A stretch of 64,000 nucleotides of DNA from Quatrionicoccus australiensis (GCF_020510425.1 NZ_JAHBAH010000001.1:1116001-1180000); one strand, 5' to 3'; numbered from the stretch's first letter, positions 15,678 to 26,875 are shown. Numbers and translations: made by a program. Notes: a model not told the origin generated them from the letters alone.

Positions 15678-16589
15678 TCAGGGGCCTTTCGGGCGCTCGC
15701 TCCAGTGCAGCTTCTGGCGCAGCATGGCGAAGTAGCTGTAACCGGGCGGATGCAGGAAACGGATGGAATAGCCGGAACGCTTGATGCGCACGCAATCGTC
15801 GCGCGCCAGATCGAGCGTGACCTGGCCGTCGAAGTGCACGCGCGGATCGTCGGCATTGGCGATGCGCAGTTCGATATCGGCACTGTCATTGACGATGATC
15901 GGCCGGTTGGTCAGCGCATGCGGGCAGAGCGGCACGAGCGCGATGCCGGCCAGGGTCGGATGCATGATCGGGCCGCCGGCCGACATCGAATACGCCGTCG
16001 AACCGGTCGGCGTGGCGACAACCAGGCCGTCCGAACGCAGGTTGTAGATGAATTCGCCGTCGATGAAGAGTTCGAACTCGATCATGCGGCCGATCGCCCC
16101 CTTGTCCACAACGACGTCGTTGAGTGCCAGGTTGGACGCGATTTCCTTGCCGTCGCGGATCACCTCGGCGGCCAGCAGCATGCGGTTTTCCGGCATGAAG
16201 CGCCCGTCGAGCAGATCGTCCATGCAGGTCAGCATGTCGTCGCGCGCGATATCGGTCATGAAGCCGAGCCGGCCCTGATTGACGCCGACCAGCGGCACGC
16301 AGTAGCGCGCCAGGCGGCGCGCTGCATTGAGCATGGTGCCGTCGCCGCCGAGCACGATGGCGAGGTCGGCATGCGCACCGATGTCGTTGAAACCGCAGGT
16401 CACCCAGCGCGACAGATCGACCTTGCGCCCGATGTGCTCCGCCGTCTCGCGTTCGATGAAAACGCTGACGCCCCGCTCGTGCAGGTATTCGGCCAGACGA
16501 CGCAAGGACTCGGCAATTTCCATACTGTGGTATTTGCCGACCAGAGCAATCGTCCGCGGCGCGCGGATGGACGCGAAGCTTCTGTTCAT
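15678..16589 (-). CDS. nadK: NAD kinase
   Basis: Phosphorylates NAD to NADP. The start is the ATG at 16589 ([21 protein letters not shown]), giving 303 residues, normal for the family; a longer frame upstream overlaps the divergent thioesterase gene and is not real. Motifs are [13 protein letters not shown] (the GGDG catalytic loop), [19 protein letters not shown] and [17 protein letters not shown]. Co-directional with recN. Confidence 0.96.
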   Translation of the reverse strand: MNRSFASIRAPRTIALVGKYHSMEIAESLRRLAEYLHERGVSVFIERETAEHIGRKVDLSRWVTCGFNDIGAHADLAIVLGGDGTMLNAARRLARYCVPLVGVNQGRLGFMTDIARDDMLTCMDDLLDGRFMPENRMLLAAEVIRDGKEIASNLALNDVVVDKGAIGRMIEFELFIDGEFIYNLRSDGLVVATPTGSTAYSMSAGGPIMHPTLAGIALVPLCPHALTNRPIIVNDSADIELRIANADDPRVHFDGQVTLDLARDDCVRIKRSGYSIRFLHPPGYSYFAMLRQKLHWSERPKGP

Positions 16590-16721
16590 GGCCCGAATTC
16601 TTGCATAAAAATCGCCGCGCGCGCTTGCTCGATCTCCATCTCCCTGAAGCGGAAGGCGCCGGCAACGCTTGAGCGGCAAAGCGCAGTAAGATTCCCTCTC
16701 CCTTTCCTCCCGGCAAAACCC

Positions 16722-17210
16722 ATGCATCTCCCCGACCACCAACTGAGCATGACCGTCCTGATGACGCCTGACATGGCCAATTTTTCCGGCAATGTGCACG
16801 GCGGCACCATCCTCAAGCTGCTCGACCAGGTTGCCTATGCCTGCGCCAGCCGCTACGCCGGCGAATATGTCGTCACCTTGTCGGTCGACCAAGTGATGTT
16901 CCGGCAATCCATCCACGTCGGCGAACTGGTGACCTTCCTGGCCAGCGTCAATTACACCGGTCGCACGTCGATGGAAATCGGCATCAAGGTGCTCACCGAG
17001 AACATCCGCGAACACAGCGTGCGCCACGCCAACAGCTGCTTCTTCACGATGGTCGCCGTCGACGAACAGGGCAAGGCGACACCGGTGCCGCCACGCCAGC
17101 CGCAAACGGCCGAAGAAAAGCGCCGCTTCCAGGCCGCCATCCTGCGCCGCGAACTGCGCCAGGAGTTCGAATCGCGCCGCCAGGCCCTGCATCCGGTCGA
17201 CATCGCGTAA
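16722..17210 (+). CDS. Acyl-CoA thioesterase of the hotdog family (YciA/BACH-like)
   Basis: Likely hydrolyses acyl-CoA to free acid and CoA. The 162-residue protein begins [17 protein letters not shown] and has the hotdog signature [24 protein letters not shown] with its catalytic Asp, followed by the [13 protein letters not shown] strand. Its C-terminus is charged and helical ([23 protein letters not shown]). A later Met in the same frame (MTVLMTPD) is a possible alternative start. It is divergent from nadK with 132 bases between, and upstream of hrcA. The natural substrate is not known from sequence. Confidence 0.88.
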   Translation: MHLPDHQLSMTVLMTPDMANFSGNVHGGTILKLLDQVAYACASRYAGEYVVTLSVDQVMFRQSIHVGELVTFLASVNYTGRTSMEIGIKVLTENIREHSVRHANSCFFTMVAVDEQGKATPVPPRQPQTAEEKRRFQAAILRRELRQEFESRRQALHPVDIA

Positions 17211-17227
17211 ATGCCCTTTTTCATGGC

Positions 17228-17252
17228 GCTGCCCGCATAAATGAAGGGCAGC
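17228..17252. other. Stem-loop between the thioesterase gene and hrcA
   Basis: GCTGCCC at 17228-17234 pairs with GGGCAGC at 17246-17252 around an 11-base loop. A T run follows about 10 bases later, too far for a classical terminator. No CIRCE sequence is seen here. Confidence 0.35.
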
Positions 17253-17284
17253 AGCAACGCCGGTTTTTTGTACAATCCCCAGCC

Positions 17285-18313
17285 ATGATTGATGATCGCT
17301 CCCGCTCCCTGCTCAAGACGCTGGTTGAACACTACATTGCCGACGGCCAGCCGGTCGGCTCGCGGGCACTGTCGAAGTTTTCCGGGCTCGACCTGTCGCC
17401 GGCCACCATCCGCAATGTCATGGCCGACCTTGAGGAAGCCGGCTTCGTCTCCAGCCCGCACACCTCGGCCGGCCGCGTCCCGACGGCACGCGGTTACCGC
17501 CTGTTCGTCGACAGCCTGCTCACCGTGCGACCGCTCGAAGCACGCCAGATGGGCGCCATGGAAGAAGCGCTGAACGGTCAACCGGCCAGCCAGATCATTT
17601 CCAGCGCCTCGCACCTGCTCTCCGGCCTGACCCATTTTGCCGGCGTCGTCATGGCGCCGCGCCGGGGTGCCAGCCGCATCCGCCAGGTCGAATTCCTCAG
17701 CCTTTCTGAAAAGCGCATCCTGCTCATCATCGTCACCATGGATGGTGACGTGCAGAACCGCATCCTCAACACCGACAAGAACTATTCGCCATCCGAACTG
17801 GTGACCGCCGCCAATTACCTGAACCAGAATTTCGGCGGCATGGATTTCGAGCAGATCCGCCATCGCCTGACCCAGGAAATCCAGCAGTTGCGCGACGACA
17901 TCAGGCCGCTGATGACGCTGGCCCTTGAAGCCGGCGATGCCGCCTTGTCGGAAAATCCGGCGCCCTATGTCATTTCCGGCGAAAAGAACCTGCTCGACGT
18001 CGAGGAACTCTCTTCGAACATGAAACGCCTGCGCGAACTGTTCGACCTCTTCGACCAGCGTTCCAGCCTGATGCGCCTGCTCGACGTTTCCAACCGTGCC
18101 GAAGGCGTGCAGATCTACATTGGCGGCGAATCCGGCATCGCCCCGCTCGACGAATGCAGCGTCATCGCCGCCCCCTACACCGTGGACGGCCAGATCGTCG
18201 GCTCGGTCGGCGTCATCGGCCCGACCCGGATGGCCTACGAACGGGTCATCCCCATTGTCGACATCACCGCCCGCCTGCTCTCCAGCGCCCTTTCCTACCA
18301 ATCGGACAACTGA
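17285..18313 (+). CDS. hrcA: Heat-inducible transcription repressor HrcA
   Basis: Represses chaperone genes by binding the CIRCE operator. The 342-residue protein has an N-terminal winged helix ([62 protein letters not shown]). The GAF-like and dimerisation regions follow, with FIGGES-type YIGGESG and [18 protein letters not shown] near the end. Its stop overlaps the hemH start by one base (TGATG). The grpE-dnaK-dnaJ genes lie 6 kb downstream, but the promoter seen there is of the sigma-32 type and no CIRCE element was recognised in the window, so its target (often groESL) is probably elsewhere. Confidence 0.96.
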   Translation: MIDDRSRSLLKTLVEHYIADGQPVGSRALSKFSGLDLSPATIRNVMADLEEAGFVSSPHTSAGRVPTARGYRLFVDSLLTVRPLEARQMGAMEEALNGQPASQIISSASHLLSGLTHFAGVVMAPRRGASRIRQVEFLSLSEKRILLIIVTMDGDVQNRILNTDKNYSPSELVTAANYLNQNFGGMDFEQIRHRLTQEIQQLRDDIRPLMTLALEAGDAALSENPAPYVISGEKNLLDVEELSSNMKRLRELFDLFDQRSSLMRLLDVSNRAEGVQIYIGGESGIAPLDECSVIAAPYTVDGQIVGSVGVIGPTRMAYERVIPIVDITARLLSSALSYQSDN

Positions 18314-19416
18314 TGCCACGCTTTCTCACCGAGCCGCCGCACCGTCACGGCACGGCGGCCACCACCGCCGTCGTCCTCGTCAACCTGGGCACCCCGGACG
18401 CGCCGGATGCGCCGTCGCTCAAGCGCTACCTGCGCCAGTTCCTGTCCGATCCGCGCGTCGTCGAGATTCCCAAGCCGATCTGGTGGCTGATCCTGAACGG
18501 CATCATCCTCAACATCCGGCCAAAGAAATCGGCCGCCAAGTACGCCTCCGTGTGGATGCCGGAAGGTTCGCCGCTGCGCGTCCATACCGAACGCCAGGCC
18601 AAGCTGCTCGCCGGCTACATCGGCGAACGCGGTCATCACCTGACTGTTACCTGGGCGATGCGCTACGGTTCGCCATCGATTCCCGATGTGCTGTCCCGCC
18701 TCAAGGCCGGCGGTGCGACACGCATCCTGCTCGTCCCGATGTATCCGCAGTATTCGGCAAGCACGACGGCTACCGTCATCGATGAGGCCTGCCACTGGCT
18801 GACGCAAATCCGCAACCAGCCGGAACTGCGCTTCATCCGCAACTTCCACGACGACGCCGGCTACCTTGGCGCCCTCGAGCAAAGCGTGCGCAAGCACTGG
18901 CAGGCCAGCGGCCAGTTGACTGCCGATGCCCGCCTGATCATCAGTTTCCACGGACTGCCCAAACGCAGCCTCGACCTTGGCGACCCCTACTACTGCGAAT
19001 GCCAGAAGACCGGCCGCCTGCTCGCCGAACGCCTGAAGCTGCAGCCCGAGCAATACAAGGTCTGCTTCCAGTCGCGCTTCGGCAAGGCAGAGTGGCTGCA
19101 GCCCTACACCGCACCGACCCTGCAGGCACTGGGCAAGGAAGGCGTGCGCCGCGTAGACATCATCTGCCCGGGCTTCACCGCCGACTGCCTGGAAACACTG
19201 GAAGAAATCGCCCAGGAAGGGCGAGACGACTTTCTCGCCGCCGGCGGCAAGGAATACCACTACATTCCGGCACTCAACGAGAACAACGACTGGCTGCACG
19301 CCCTGACCAGCCTCGTCGAGCAACATCTCGGCGGTTGGCCGAGCAAGGCGGAAATCGATCCGCGGGCACAGGAGCTGACCGCCAGCCTGGCCGTCAAGCA
19401 CGGCGCCCACTCTTGA
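18313..19416 (+). CDS. hemH: Ferrochelatase
   Basis: Inserts Fe2+ into protoporphyrin IX, the last step of haem synthesis. The start is the ATG overlapping the hrcA stop (TGATG), giving 367 residues beginning [13 protein letters not shown]. Family features are VVLVNLGTPDAPD, the PMYPQYSASTTATV segment, the active-site His in ISFHGLPKRSL, and the C-terminal CPGFTADCLETLEEI with the catalytic Glu. Translation is likely coupled to hrcA. Downstream an ATCAGGaaaaCCTGAT hairpin (19439-19454) precedes trxC. Confidence 0.96.
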   Translation: MPRFLTEPPHRHGTAATTAVVLVNLGTPDAPDAPSLKRYLRQFLSDPRVVEIPKPIWWLILNGIILNIRPKKSAAKYASVWMPEGSPLRVHTERQAKLLAGYIGERGHHLTVTWAMRYGSPSIPDVLSRLKAGGATRILLVPMYPQYSASTTATVIDEACHWLTQIRNQPELRFIRNFHDDAGYLGALEQSVRKHWQASGQLTADARLIISFHGLPKRSLDLGDPYYCECQKTGRLLAERLKLQPEQYKVCFQSRFGKAEWLQPYTAPTLQALGKEGVRRVDIICPGFTADCLETLEEIAQEGRDDFLAAGGKEYHYIPALNENNDWLHALTSLVEQHLGGWPSKAEIDPRAQELTASLAVKHGAHS

Positions 19417-19469
19417 AAAGCGGGGCACCGGCCCACACATCAGGAAAACCTGATTAACCGGAGCCCCCG

Positions 19470-19913
19470 ATGAGTGAAAGCCTGCATGTCGTCTGCCCGC
19501 ACTGCGCGGCAGTCAACCGTCTTCCCGCCGCCCGCTTGGGCGAGCACCCGAATTGCGGACAATGCCGGCAGGCGCTGTTTTCGGGCTCGCCGATCGAGTT
19601 GACCGCTGGCAATTTCGAACGCTAGGTCGGGCGCAGCGATCTGCCGGTCGTCGTCGACTTCTGGGCCCCTTGGTGCGGCCCCTGTCGCAGCATGGCCCCG
19701 GCCTTTGCCCAGGCCTGCGCCGAATTCGAACCGCAGGTTCGCTTCGCCAAGCTCAATACCGAGAACGAACAGCAACTGGCCGCCCACTTCAATATCCGCA
19801 GCATCCCGACCCTGGCCGTTTTCAGGAACGGTCGCGAAATTGCCCGCCAGAGCGGCGCACTTGACGCGAACTCCCTCAAACACTGGGTCCGCGCCAGTCT
19901 TAACAAAACTTAA
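19470..19913 (+). pseudogene. trxC: Thioredoxin 2 (TrxC) frame interrupted by one in-frame amber codon
   Basis: TrxC is a cytoplasmic disulfide reductase with an N-terminal zinc ribbon. From the ATG at 19470 the frame encodes a zinc ribbon (Cys 9, 12, 29, 32) through NFER. It then meets TAG at 19623-19625 (codon 52), and continues without another stop as VGRSDLPVVVDFWAP, WCGPC (Cys 69 and 72), RSIPTLAVFRNG and a normal C-terminus to TAA at 19911. Intact relatives have a sense codon at this point. No good start codon lies between the TAG and the WCGPC motif; the first ATG (19692) is after it. The gene is therefore a fresh nonsense mutant, a sequencing error, or dependent on suppression or read-through. 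UAG is an ordinary stop here (dapB ends in it). Confidence 0.9.
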
Positions 19914-19967
19914 CTTTCCGGGCTGGGGGCCGTTAACCAAGGAACATATTCCCCCCGGAGGCCCGCC

Positions 19968-21032
19968 ATGAAAATCGCCAGCGCCCAGCTGCAAATGAGT
20001 TCATCGCACAACAGCACGCAACGCCACGAAGTTCGCGAATCGACACAGATGTGGGTTGGTCAGCGCCGGCCCAACAGCGAGCCGCAAGTCCGCCAGCCGG
20101 CCGCGAACAGCAGCCTCGTGACACTCTCCGATGCGGCAAGGCAGGGCAGCCAATCTGCGGAAGCGATCAACTCGGAGGTCGATGCAGCGGTCGACAATGA
20201 TCCGATGCTGAATTTGATCCGCAGCATGCTGGAATATCTGACCGGCAAAAAAATTCACACGTTTGACAGCAGCCAGCTGCACGGCAGCAATGGCTCGGCA
20301 ACCAGCAACACAGCACCGGCAGCAAGCGGCAGCCCAGGCAACACACCAGCGCCGGCGGCCGGCTATGGCATGGCTTACGACTACCACGAATCCTACAGCG
20401 AAACGGAGCAGACCAGCTTCTCGGCCACGGGTAGCGTACAGACCGCCGACGGGCGCAGCATCAACTTCAATGTCGAATTATCGATGTCGCGCAGCTATTA
20501 CGAAGAGAGCAACGTCAGCATCCGCCTCGGCGATGCAGCCCGTCAGGTCGATCCGCTGGTCCTCAATTTCGCCGGCAATGCCGCCCAGCTGACTGACCAG
20601 CGCTTTGCCTTCGACCTCAACAGCGACGGCAGCGCGGAACAGATCAATTTCGTTGCCCCGGGCAGCGGCTTTCTCGTGTTTGACCGCAACCACGACGGCG
20701 TCATCAACAACGGCAAGGAAATGTTCGGCCCGAGCAGCGGCAACGGTTTCAGCGAACTCGCCGCCCTCGACGATGACAAGAATGGCTGGATCGATGAAAA
20801 CGATGCTGCATTCGGCCAACTCCAGGTCTGGACACGCAACGCTGATGCAAAAGAGCAACTGCTTTCACTGGGCGATGCCGGAGTGGGTGCTATCGCCCTG
20901 GCGAACGTCGCTACGCCATTCAGCCTGAAAAATGACAGCAACCAGCTACTTGGCAAAATTCGCAGTTCCGGTATTTTTTTGCAGGAAGACGGAAGCGCTG
21001 GCACAATCCAGCAAATCGACCTGACAGCCTGA
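19968..21032 (+). CDS. EF-hand-like calcium-binding protein of unknown function
   Basis: 354 residues with a good GGAGG ribosome-binding site. The N-terminal 130 residues are polar and low in complexity (Ser, Gln, Asn, Ala, Pro). A middle part has strand-like sequence with YHESYSETEQTSF and SINFNVELSMSRSYYEES. The C-terminal 150 residues have three Asp/Asn-rich loops: DLNSDGSAEQI, DRNHDGVINNGKE and DDDKNGWIDEND. The last two resemble EF-hand or dockerin loops. A GAGVGAIALANV-like strand and GIFLQEDGSAGTIQQIDL end the protein. No Sec signal peptide and no RTX nonapeptides are seen. It is 27 bases upstream of the haem-c chemoreceptor, so the two may be co-transcribed. I recognise this as a recurrent proteobacterial hypothetical family, but the function is unknown. 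Confidence 0.8.
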   Translation: MKIASAQLQMSSSHNSTQRHEVRESTQMWVGQRRPNSEPQVRQPAANSSLVTLSDAARQGSQSAEAINSEVDAAVDNDPMLNLIRSMLEYLTGKKIHTFDSSQLHGSNGSATSNTAPAASGSPGNTPAPAAGYGMAYDYHESYSETEQTSFSATGSVQTADGRSINFNVELSMSRSYYEESNVSIRLGDAARQVDPLVLNFAGNAAQLTDQRFAFDLNSDGSAEQINFVAPGSGFLVFDRNHDGVINNGKEMFGPSSGNGFSELAALDDDKNGWIDENDAAFGQLQVWTRNADAKEQLLSLGDAGVGAIALANVATPFSLKNDSNQLLGKIRSSGIFLQEDGSAGTIQQIDLTA

Positions 21033-21059
21033 TAAGATGGTCGCTATTGAGGGGACACA

Positions 21060-22679
21060 ATGCCGAGGTTTGGTGACATGAAAATATGGATACGCCTGAC
21101 GGCTGCCATCTGGCTGACACTAGCCATCATCTGGACGATCATCATCGTCTGGGCTACGCAAGTTAATCGCGACACGGCCATCCGACAGGCCCAGGATTTC
21201 TCGCAAAGCATCCATGAAATGACCATGGCCGGCCTGACCGGCATGATGATCACCGGCACGGTTGGCCAGCGCGAGGTATTCCTCGACCAGATCAAGCAAC
21301 TGTCGATCATCAAGGATCTGCACGTCGCCCGTGGCGAGGCCGTCGTCAAGCTCTACGGCCCCGACACCAAGGAGACCCGCCAGCTCGACCCGCTGGAAAA
21401 GCAGGTCATGTCTACCGGCGTACCTTATCTTTCGGTCGAGTCCGGCAACGGCAATTCCTACCTGCACGTCATCAACCCGACCAAGGCTTCCAAGAACTAC
21501 CTCGGCAAGGATTGCGTGCTCTGCCACCAGGTGCCCGAAGGCACGGTACTCGGCATTGTCAGCATGAAGGTATCGCTCGACTCCGTCGAAGCCGATGTCT
21601 CTGCTTTCCGCATCAAGATTGCCGGCGTTGCTCTGGCGGCGGTCGGCATCCTGCTCGTCATCATCTATCTGCTGACCAACCATTTCGTCACCGTACCGCT
21701 CGACGAATTGCGCAAGGGGCTTTCCGACATCGCCCGCGGCGAAGGCGACCTGACCCGGCGCCTGCCGGTCAAGGGCAAGGATGAAGTCGGCCAGGCTGCG
21801 CTCGTCTTCAACGAGATGATGGAGAACTTCAACCAGTTGGTCCGTCAGGTACGCGATTCCGCGGCCCAGGTCTCGGCCCGCGTCGCAGCGCTTTCCGACA
21901 ACGCCGACCGCGTTTCGCAAAGCTCGCATCAGCAGAATGAAAAATCGAACGACGCTGCTGCAGCGGTCGAACAACTGGTTTCCAGCATTTCCTCGATCGC
22001 CCAGAGCGCCGAGCATGTCCAGCACCAGTCGCAGGAAAGCCTGCTGCGCGCCAACGAAGGCAGCCGCAACCTCAAGGTACTGCTCGGCGAAATGGATGTC
22101 GTCGAACAGGCCGTCAAGGAAATGGCCGGCTCGGTGAACGAATTCGTGCGCAGCACCGAGGCGATCACCCACATGACCCGCGAGGTCAAGGACATCGCCG
22201 AACAGACCAACCTGCTGGCGCTCAATGCCGCCATCGAAGCCGCTCGCGCCGGCGAGCAGGGTCGCGGCTTTGCCGTGGTCGCCGACGAGGTACGCAAGCT
22301 GGCCGAAAAATCGTCACGCTCGGCCAGCGAGATCGATTCGATTACCGCCACGCTGAGCGCCCAGTCGGTCGCCGTCCGGCGCAGCATCGAAGAAGGCCTG
22401 GAACATCTGGAAAGCAGCCAGACTGCCGTAGCCACGGTATCCAGCGTCTTGCAGGCCACCAATGGTTCGGTGACCGAAGTCGGCCATGGCCTGGATGCTA
22501 TCGCTGCAGCAACCGACCAGCAGCGCCGCGTCTCCGGTGATGTCGAAGCCAGCATCGAAGCCATTGCCGGCATGGCACGCGAAAACAACGGCACGGTGGA
22601 ACAGACCACGGGCGCCGCACACGACCTGAAACGTCTGGCCGAAGGCCTGACAGCGATGGTGGGCCGCTTCAAGGTCTGA
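21060..22679 (+). CDS. Methyl-accepting chemotaxis protein with a periplasmic CxxCH haem-c motif
   Basis: 539-residue transmembrane chemoreceptor. Membrane segment 1 (about 12-33) is followed by a periplasmic sensor domain of about 150 residues that holds CVLCH (Cys152, Cys155, His156; bases 21513-21527), a c-type haem attachment motif. Segment 2 spans about 187-209. A HAMP domain follows (to about 260), then the signalling domain with the hairpin tip [19 protein letters not shown] and [16 protein letters not shown]. No CheB/CheR-binding pentapeptide is seen at the C-terminus. The start at 21060 has GAGGGG at good spacing; MKIWIRL at 21078 is an alternative. Haem-binding receptors of this kind are known in Geobacter, so a redox, oxygen or NO signal is likely by analogy. 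It ends at a strong terminator. Confidence 0.92.
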   Translation: MPRFGDMKIWIRLTAAIWLTLAIIWTIIIVWATQVNRDTAIRQAQDFSQSIHEMTMAGLTGMMITGTVGQREVFLDQIKQLSIIKDLHVARGEAVVKLYGPDTKETRQLDPLEKQVMSTGVPYLSVESGNGNSYLHVINPTKASKNYLGKDCVLCHQVPEGTVLGIVSMKVSLDSVEADVSAFRIKIAGVALAAVGILLVIIYLLTNHFVTVPLDELRKGLSDIARGEGDLTRRLPVKGKDEVGQAALVFNEMMENFNQLVRQVRDSAAQVSARVAALSDNADRVSQSSHQQNEKSNDAAAAVEQLVSSISSIAQSAEHVQHQSQESLLRANEGSRNLKVLLGEMDVVEQAVKEMAGSVNEFVRSTEAITHMTREVKDIAEQTNLLALNAAIEAARAGEQGRGFAVVADEVRKLAEKSSRSASEIDSITATLSAQSVAVRRSIEEGLEHLESSQTAVATVSSVLQATNGSVTEVGHGLDAIAAATDQQRRVSGDVEASIEAIAGMARENNGTVEQTTGAAHDLKRLAEGLTAMVGRFKV

Positions 22680-22700
22680 ACATAAATCAGCCACAAATAA

Positions 22701-22726
22701 AAACCGCCTCGATCGAGGCGGTTTTC
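22701..22726. terminator. Bidirectional terminator between the chemoreceptor and the Ser/Thr kinase
   Basis: A perfect 24-base palindrome (22701-22724), centred on GATC, forms a stem AAACCGCCTCG with a T run on either side. It lies between convergent genes and can serve both. Confidence 0.85.
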
Positions 22727-22763
22727 ACATCGGCGTTTTGCCGGCCGTCCAGCGCGACAGCTA

Positions 22764-24134
22764 TTACATCGGCGCCAATTCCAGATCGAGCCCACCGCCC
22801 GGACGGGAACGCGAAAAGGTGTTCACCGAACCAGTACCGGCTTCGACAGCCGGTTGCCCCTGCGCCGCCGCGATCTTGTTGACCTCGCGCAAGCGCTTGA
22901 TCATGCGTGCCAGCAAGGCATTGCGCAGGCGACTCAGCAGCTCCTCCGAAGACAGCGCCAGGGCCGCGGCATTGATCTCGAGAAAGAGCGTTGTTTCAAG
23001 CGTGATCGCCGTCGCGCTGCGCTGATCGCTGGCCGGATGCAGGAAAGCCACCTCGCCGACCGGCTCGCTGACGCCGAGGCGACACAGGGCGCGTCCCTCG
23101 ATCGAAATCTCGACACTGCCGGACAGGATGATGCCGAACACCTTGTTACGCTCACTTTCGCGCACGATGGCGACATTCGGGGCAATTTCGCGCCAGACGG
23201 AAACGCGCAGCACTTCCCACAATTCGATATTTTCGAACTCGGTGAAAAAGTCGAGCTTGCGCAACATCTCGAAATGCCGGCTGTCCTGGGCCGTTTCGTC
23301 CTCTTCGAGTATCTGGTAACGCACCGACGACAAATCCTTGGCGAACTCGGCACCATTCTTGTAGCGGCTGTAGAGATCCTTTTCCAGCGCCCGCCGCATG
23401 ATCGGATTGAGGCCCTCGGGCAGATTCGGATTGAGCGCAGTCACCGCCGGCGCGTCGGTATTGATGATGCGATAGATCAGGGTTGCCTGATTTGCGGCCC
23501 GAAATGGCAGTCGACCGGTAAGCAGCTGGAACATCACGACACCGAGCGAATAGAGGTCGGTTTTCTGGTTGAGCGGGTAGCCCTTGATCTGCTCCGGCGA
23601 CATGTAGGCTGGCGAGCCGACGCCCATGATGAAGGTCGAGTCGCGGTCCATGTCCTTGTTCATGTTCAGGGCCAGACCGAAATCGGCGATCTTCGGCTCG
23701 TCATTGGCGGCGACCATGATGTTGGCCGGCTTGATGTCGCGATGGATGATGCCCTGCCGATAAGCCGAATCAAGTGCCATGCAGCACTTGAAGATGATGC
23801 CGATGACGCGGTGCATGGGCAGCAGCTTGTCGATGCGGCAATGCTCTTCAAGGCTGAAACCGTCGATGTACTCCATCGCCAGATAGGCGTAATCGTCCTC
23901 GACAACGGCGTCGTAGACCTGCACGATGTTCGGGTGATTCATCCGGCGCGAAACCATGCCTTCATTCTGGAAAAGCTTGCGCATGCGGCGCGACATCGCC
24001 GCGCTGTCCTGACCAAAACTGATCACTTTGACAGCGACCTGACGCCCCGCCTCGGGATCGTCACAGAGATAAACCGTCGCCGTCGCCCCCTTGCCGAGTT
24101 CGCGAACAACGCGGTATTTGCCGATTGTTTCCAT
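22764..24134 (-). CDS. Ser/Thr protein kinase fused to a cyclic-nucleotide-binding-like domain
   Basis: 456 residues, no membrane segment. An N-terminal Hanks-type kinase domain (about 7-270) has every key motif: glycine loop GKGATATV, VAVK with Lys36, HRDIKPAN (131-138), DFG (151-153), SPAYMSPEQ and DLYSLGVVMFQLLTG. After a linker, residues about 305-425 resemble a cNMP-binding/CAP_ED domain (FFTEFENIELWEVL; VFGIILSGSVEISIEGRALCRLG; EPVGEVAFLHP). The phosphate-binding arginine of true cAMP sites is not evident, so the ligand is uncertain. The C-terminal tail is Gly/Pro-rich. The gene is divergent from grpE (150 bases). No cognate phosphatase is seen nearby. Confidence 0.9.
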   Translation of the reverse strand: METIGKYRVVRELGKGATATVYLCDDPEAGRQVAVKVISFGQDSAAMSRRMRKLFQNEGMVSRRMNHPNIVQVYDAVVEDDYAYLAMEYIDGFSLEEHCRIDKLLPMHRVIGIIFKCCMALDSAYRQGIIHRDIKPANIMVAANDEPKIADFGLALNMNKDMDRDSTFIMGVGSPAYMSPEQIKGYPLNQKTDLYSLGVVMFQLLTGRLPFRAANQATLIYRIINTDAPAVTALNPNLPEGLNPIMRRALEKDLYSRYKNGAEFAKDLSSVRYQILEEDETAQDSRHFEMLRKLDFFTEFENIELWEVLRVSVWREIAPNVAIVRESERNKVFGIILSGSVEISIEGRALCRLGVSEPVGEVAFLHPASDQRSATAITLETTLFLEINAAALALSSEELLSRLRNALLARMIKRLREVNKIAAAQGQPAVEAGTGSVNTFSRSRPGGGLDLELAPM

Positions 24135-24228
24135 TCAGGCTGCAGAAAAATGAATCATCAGACGATCGTAGCACGCAGACGAAGTGATGGCAGCAGTTTT
24201 GCCTGCGCAAGAATATTTGTCGAAGGCT

Positions 24229-24256
24229 CTTGAAACCATCATTCACGCCCCCAGAT
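24229..24256 (+). promoter_or_regulatory. Sigma-32 (RpoH) heat-shock promoter of grpE-dnaK-dnaJ
   Basis: CTTGAA at 24229-24234, a 14-base spacer, then CCCCAGAT at 24249-24256. The sigma-32 consensus is CTTGAA-N13-15-CCCCATnT, so this differs at one position of the -10. The grpE start follows about 29 bases later. No CIRCE palindrome is seen. Confidence 0.88.
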
Positions 24257-24284
24257 AGCGAAAAGATTTTTGGGAGAAATACGC

Positions 24285-24842
24285 ATGTCGAACAACGAAA
24301 CCACCCAGGAAGACCTGCTGGGTAAGCAAACCATTACCGAACCCGTCGTCGAGCCGGCCGTTGCCGCAAACACGGACACCCTGCCCAGCATCGAGGAACA
24401 ATTCCGCCAGCTGGAGCTGAAGGCCGCCGAGCACTACGACGCCTGGCTGCGTGCCAAGGCCGAGGGCGAAAACATCCGTCGCCGTGCACAGGAAGACATC
24501 AGCAAGGCGCACAAGTTCGCGGTCGAAAAATTTGCCGGCGAACTCCTCGCCGTCAAGGACAGCCTGGAAGCCGCCCTGGCCGTGCCGGAACAAACCGTGG
24601 AAAGTTTCAAGTCCGGCGTCGAGCTGACCTTGAAGCAACTGGTCGCCGCTTTCGAAAAGAACGCCCTGATCGAGGTCAACCCGGTCGGCGAAAAGTTCGA
24701 TCCGCACAAGCACCAGGCCATCGGCATGGTCGACGCCGAGCAGGAAGCCAATACCGTCGTCACCGTGCTGCAAAAAGGCTATCTGATCGCCGAGCGCACC
24801 CTGCGCCCCGCACTGGTCATGGTCACCAAACCGAAGTCTTGA
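24285..24842 (+). CDS. grpE: Nucleotide exchange factor GrpE
   Basis: Releases ADP from DnaK. The start [12 protein letters not shown] at 24285 has GGGAG at good spacing; an ATG 15 bases earlier lacks this. The 185-residue protein has an acidic disordered N-terminus, a long helix ([33 protein letters not shown]) and the C-terminal beta domain ending [21 protein letters not shown]. It heads the grpE-dnaK-dnaJ cluster behind a sigma-32-type promoter. Confidence 0.97.
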   Translation: MSNNETTQEDLLGKQTITEPVVEPAVAANTDTLPSIEEQFRQLELKAAEHYDAWLRAKAEGENIRRRAQEDISKAHKFAVEKFAGELLAVKDSLEAALAVPEQTVESFKSGVELTLKQLVAAFEKNALIEVNPVGEKFDPHKHQAIGMVDAEQEANTVVTVLQKGYLIAERTLRPALVMVTKPKS

Positions 24843-24907
24843 AATCCGGGGCAACGCCCCCAACTCCAGAACATCGCATTCATTCGTATTCAGTAAAGGA
24901 ATAAATC

Positions 24908-26844
<1,937 letters not shown>

Positions 26845-26848
<4 letters not shown>

Positions 26849-26873
26849 AACGGACACAGATGTGCCGTTTTAA
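26845..26873 (+). terminator. Stem-loop overlapping the dnaK stop codon
   Basis: TTAAAACGG (26845-26853) pairs with CCGTTTTAA (26865-26873); an inner CAC/GTG stem extends it with one bulged A. The loop is small. It may act as a weak terminator or as protection of the dnaK 3' end. Confidence 0.6.
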
Positions 26874-26875
26874 GT

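Noticed and set aside
17265..17284. A promoter for hrcA using TACAAT at 17271
   Set aside because: There is no -35, and the transcript would begin at or after the hrcA start codon.
19623..19625. Pyrrolysine or a recoded amino acid at the trxC amber codon
   Set aside because: Pyrrolysine machinery is not expected in this group, and dapB in this window ends with TAG as an ordinary stop. Nonsense mutation, sequence error or leaky read-through are simpler.
19968..21032. An RTX toxin or adhesin
   Set aside because: The loops are EF-hand-like. No GGxGxDxUx nonapeptide repeat and no type I secretion genes are seen.
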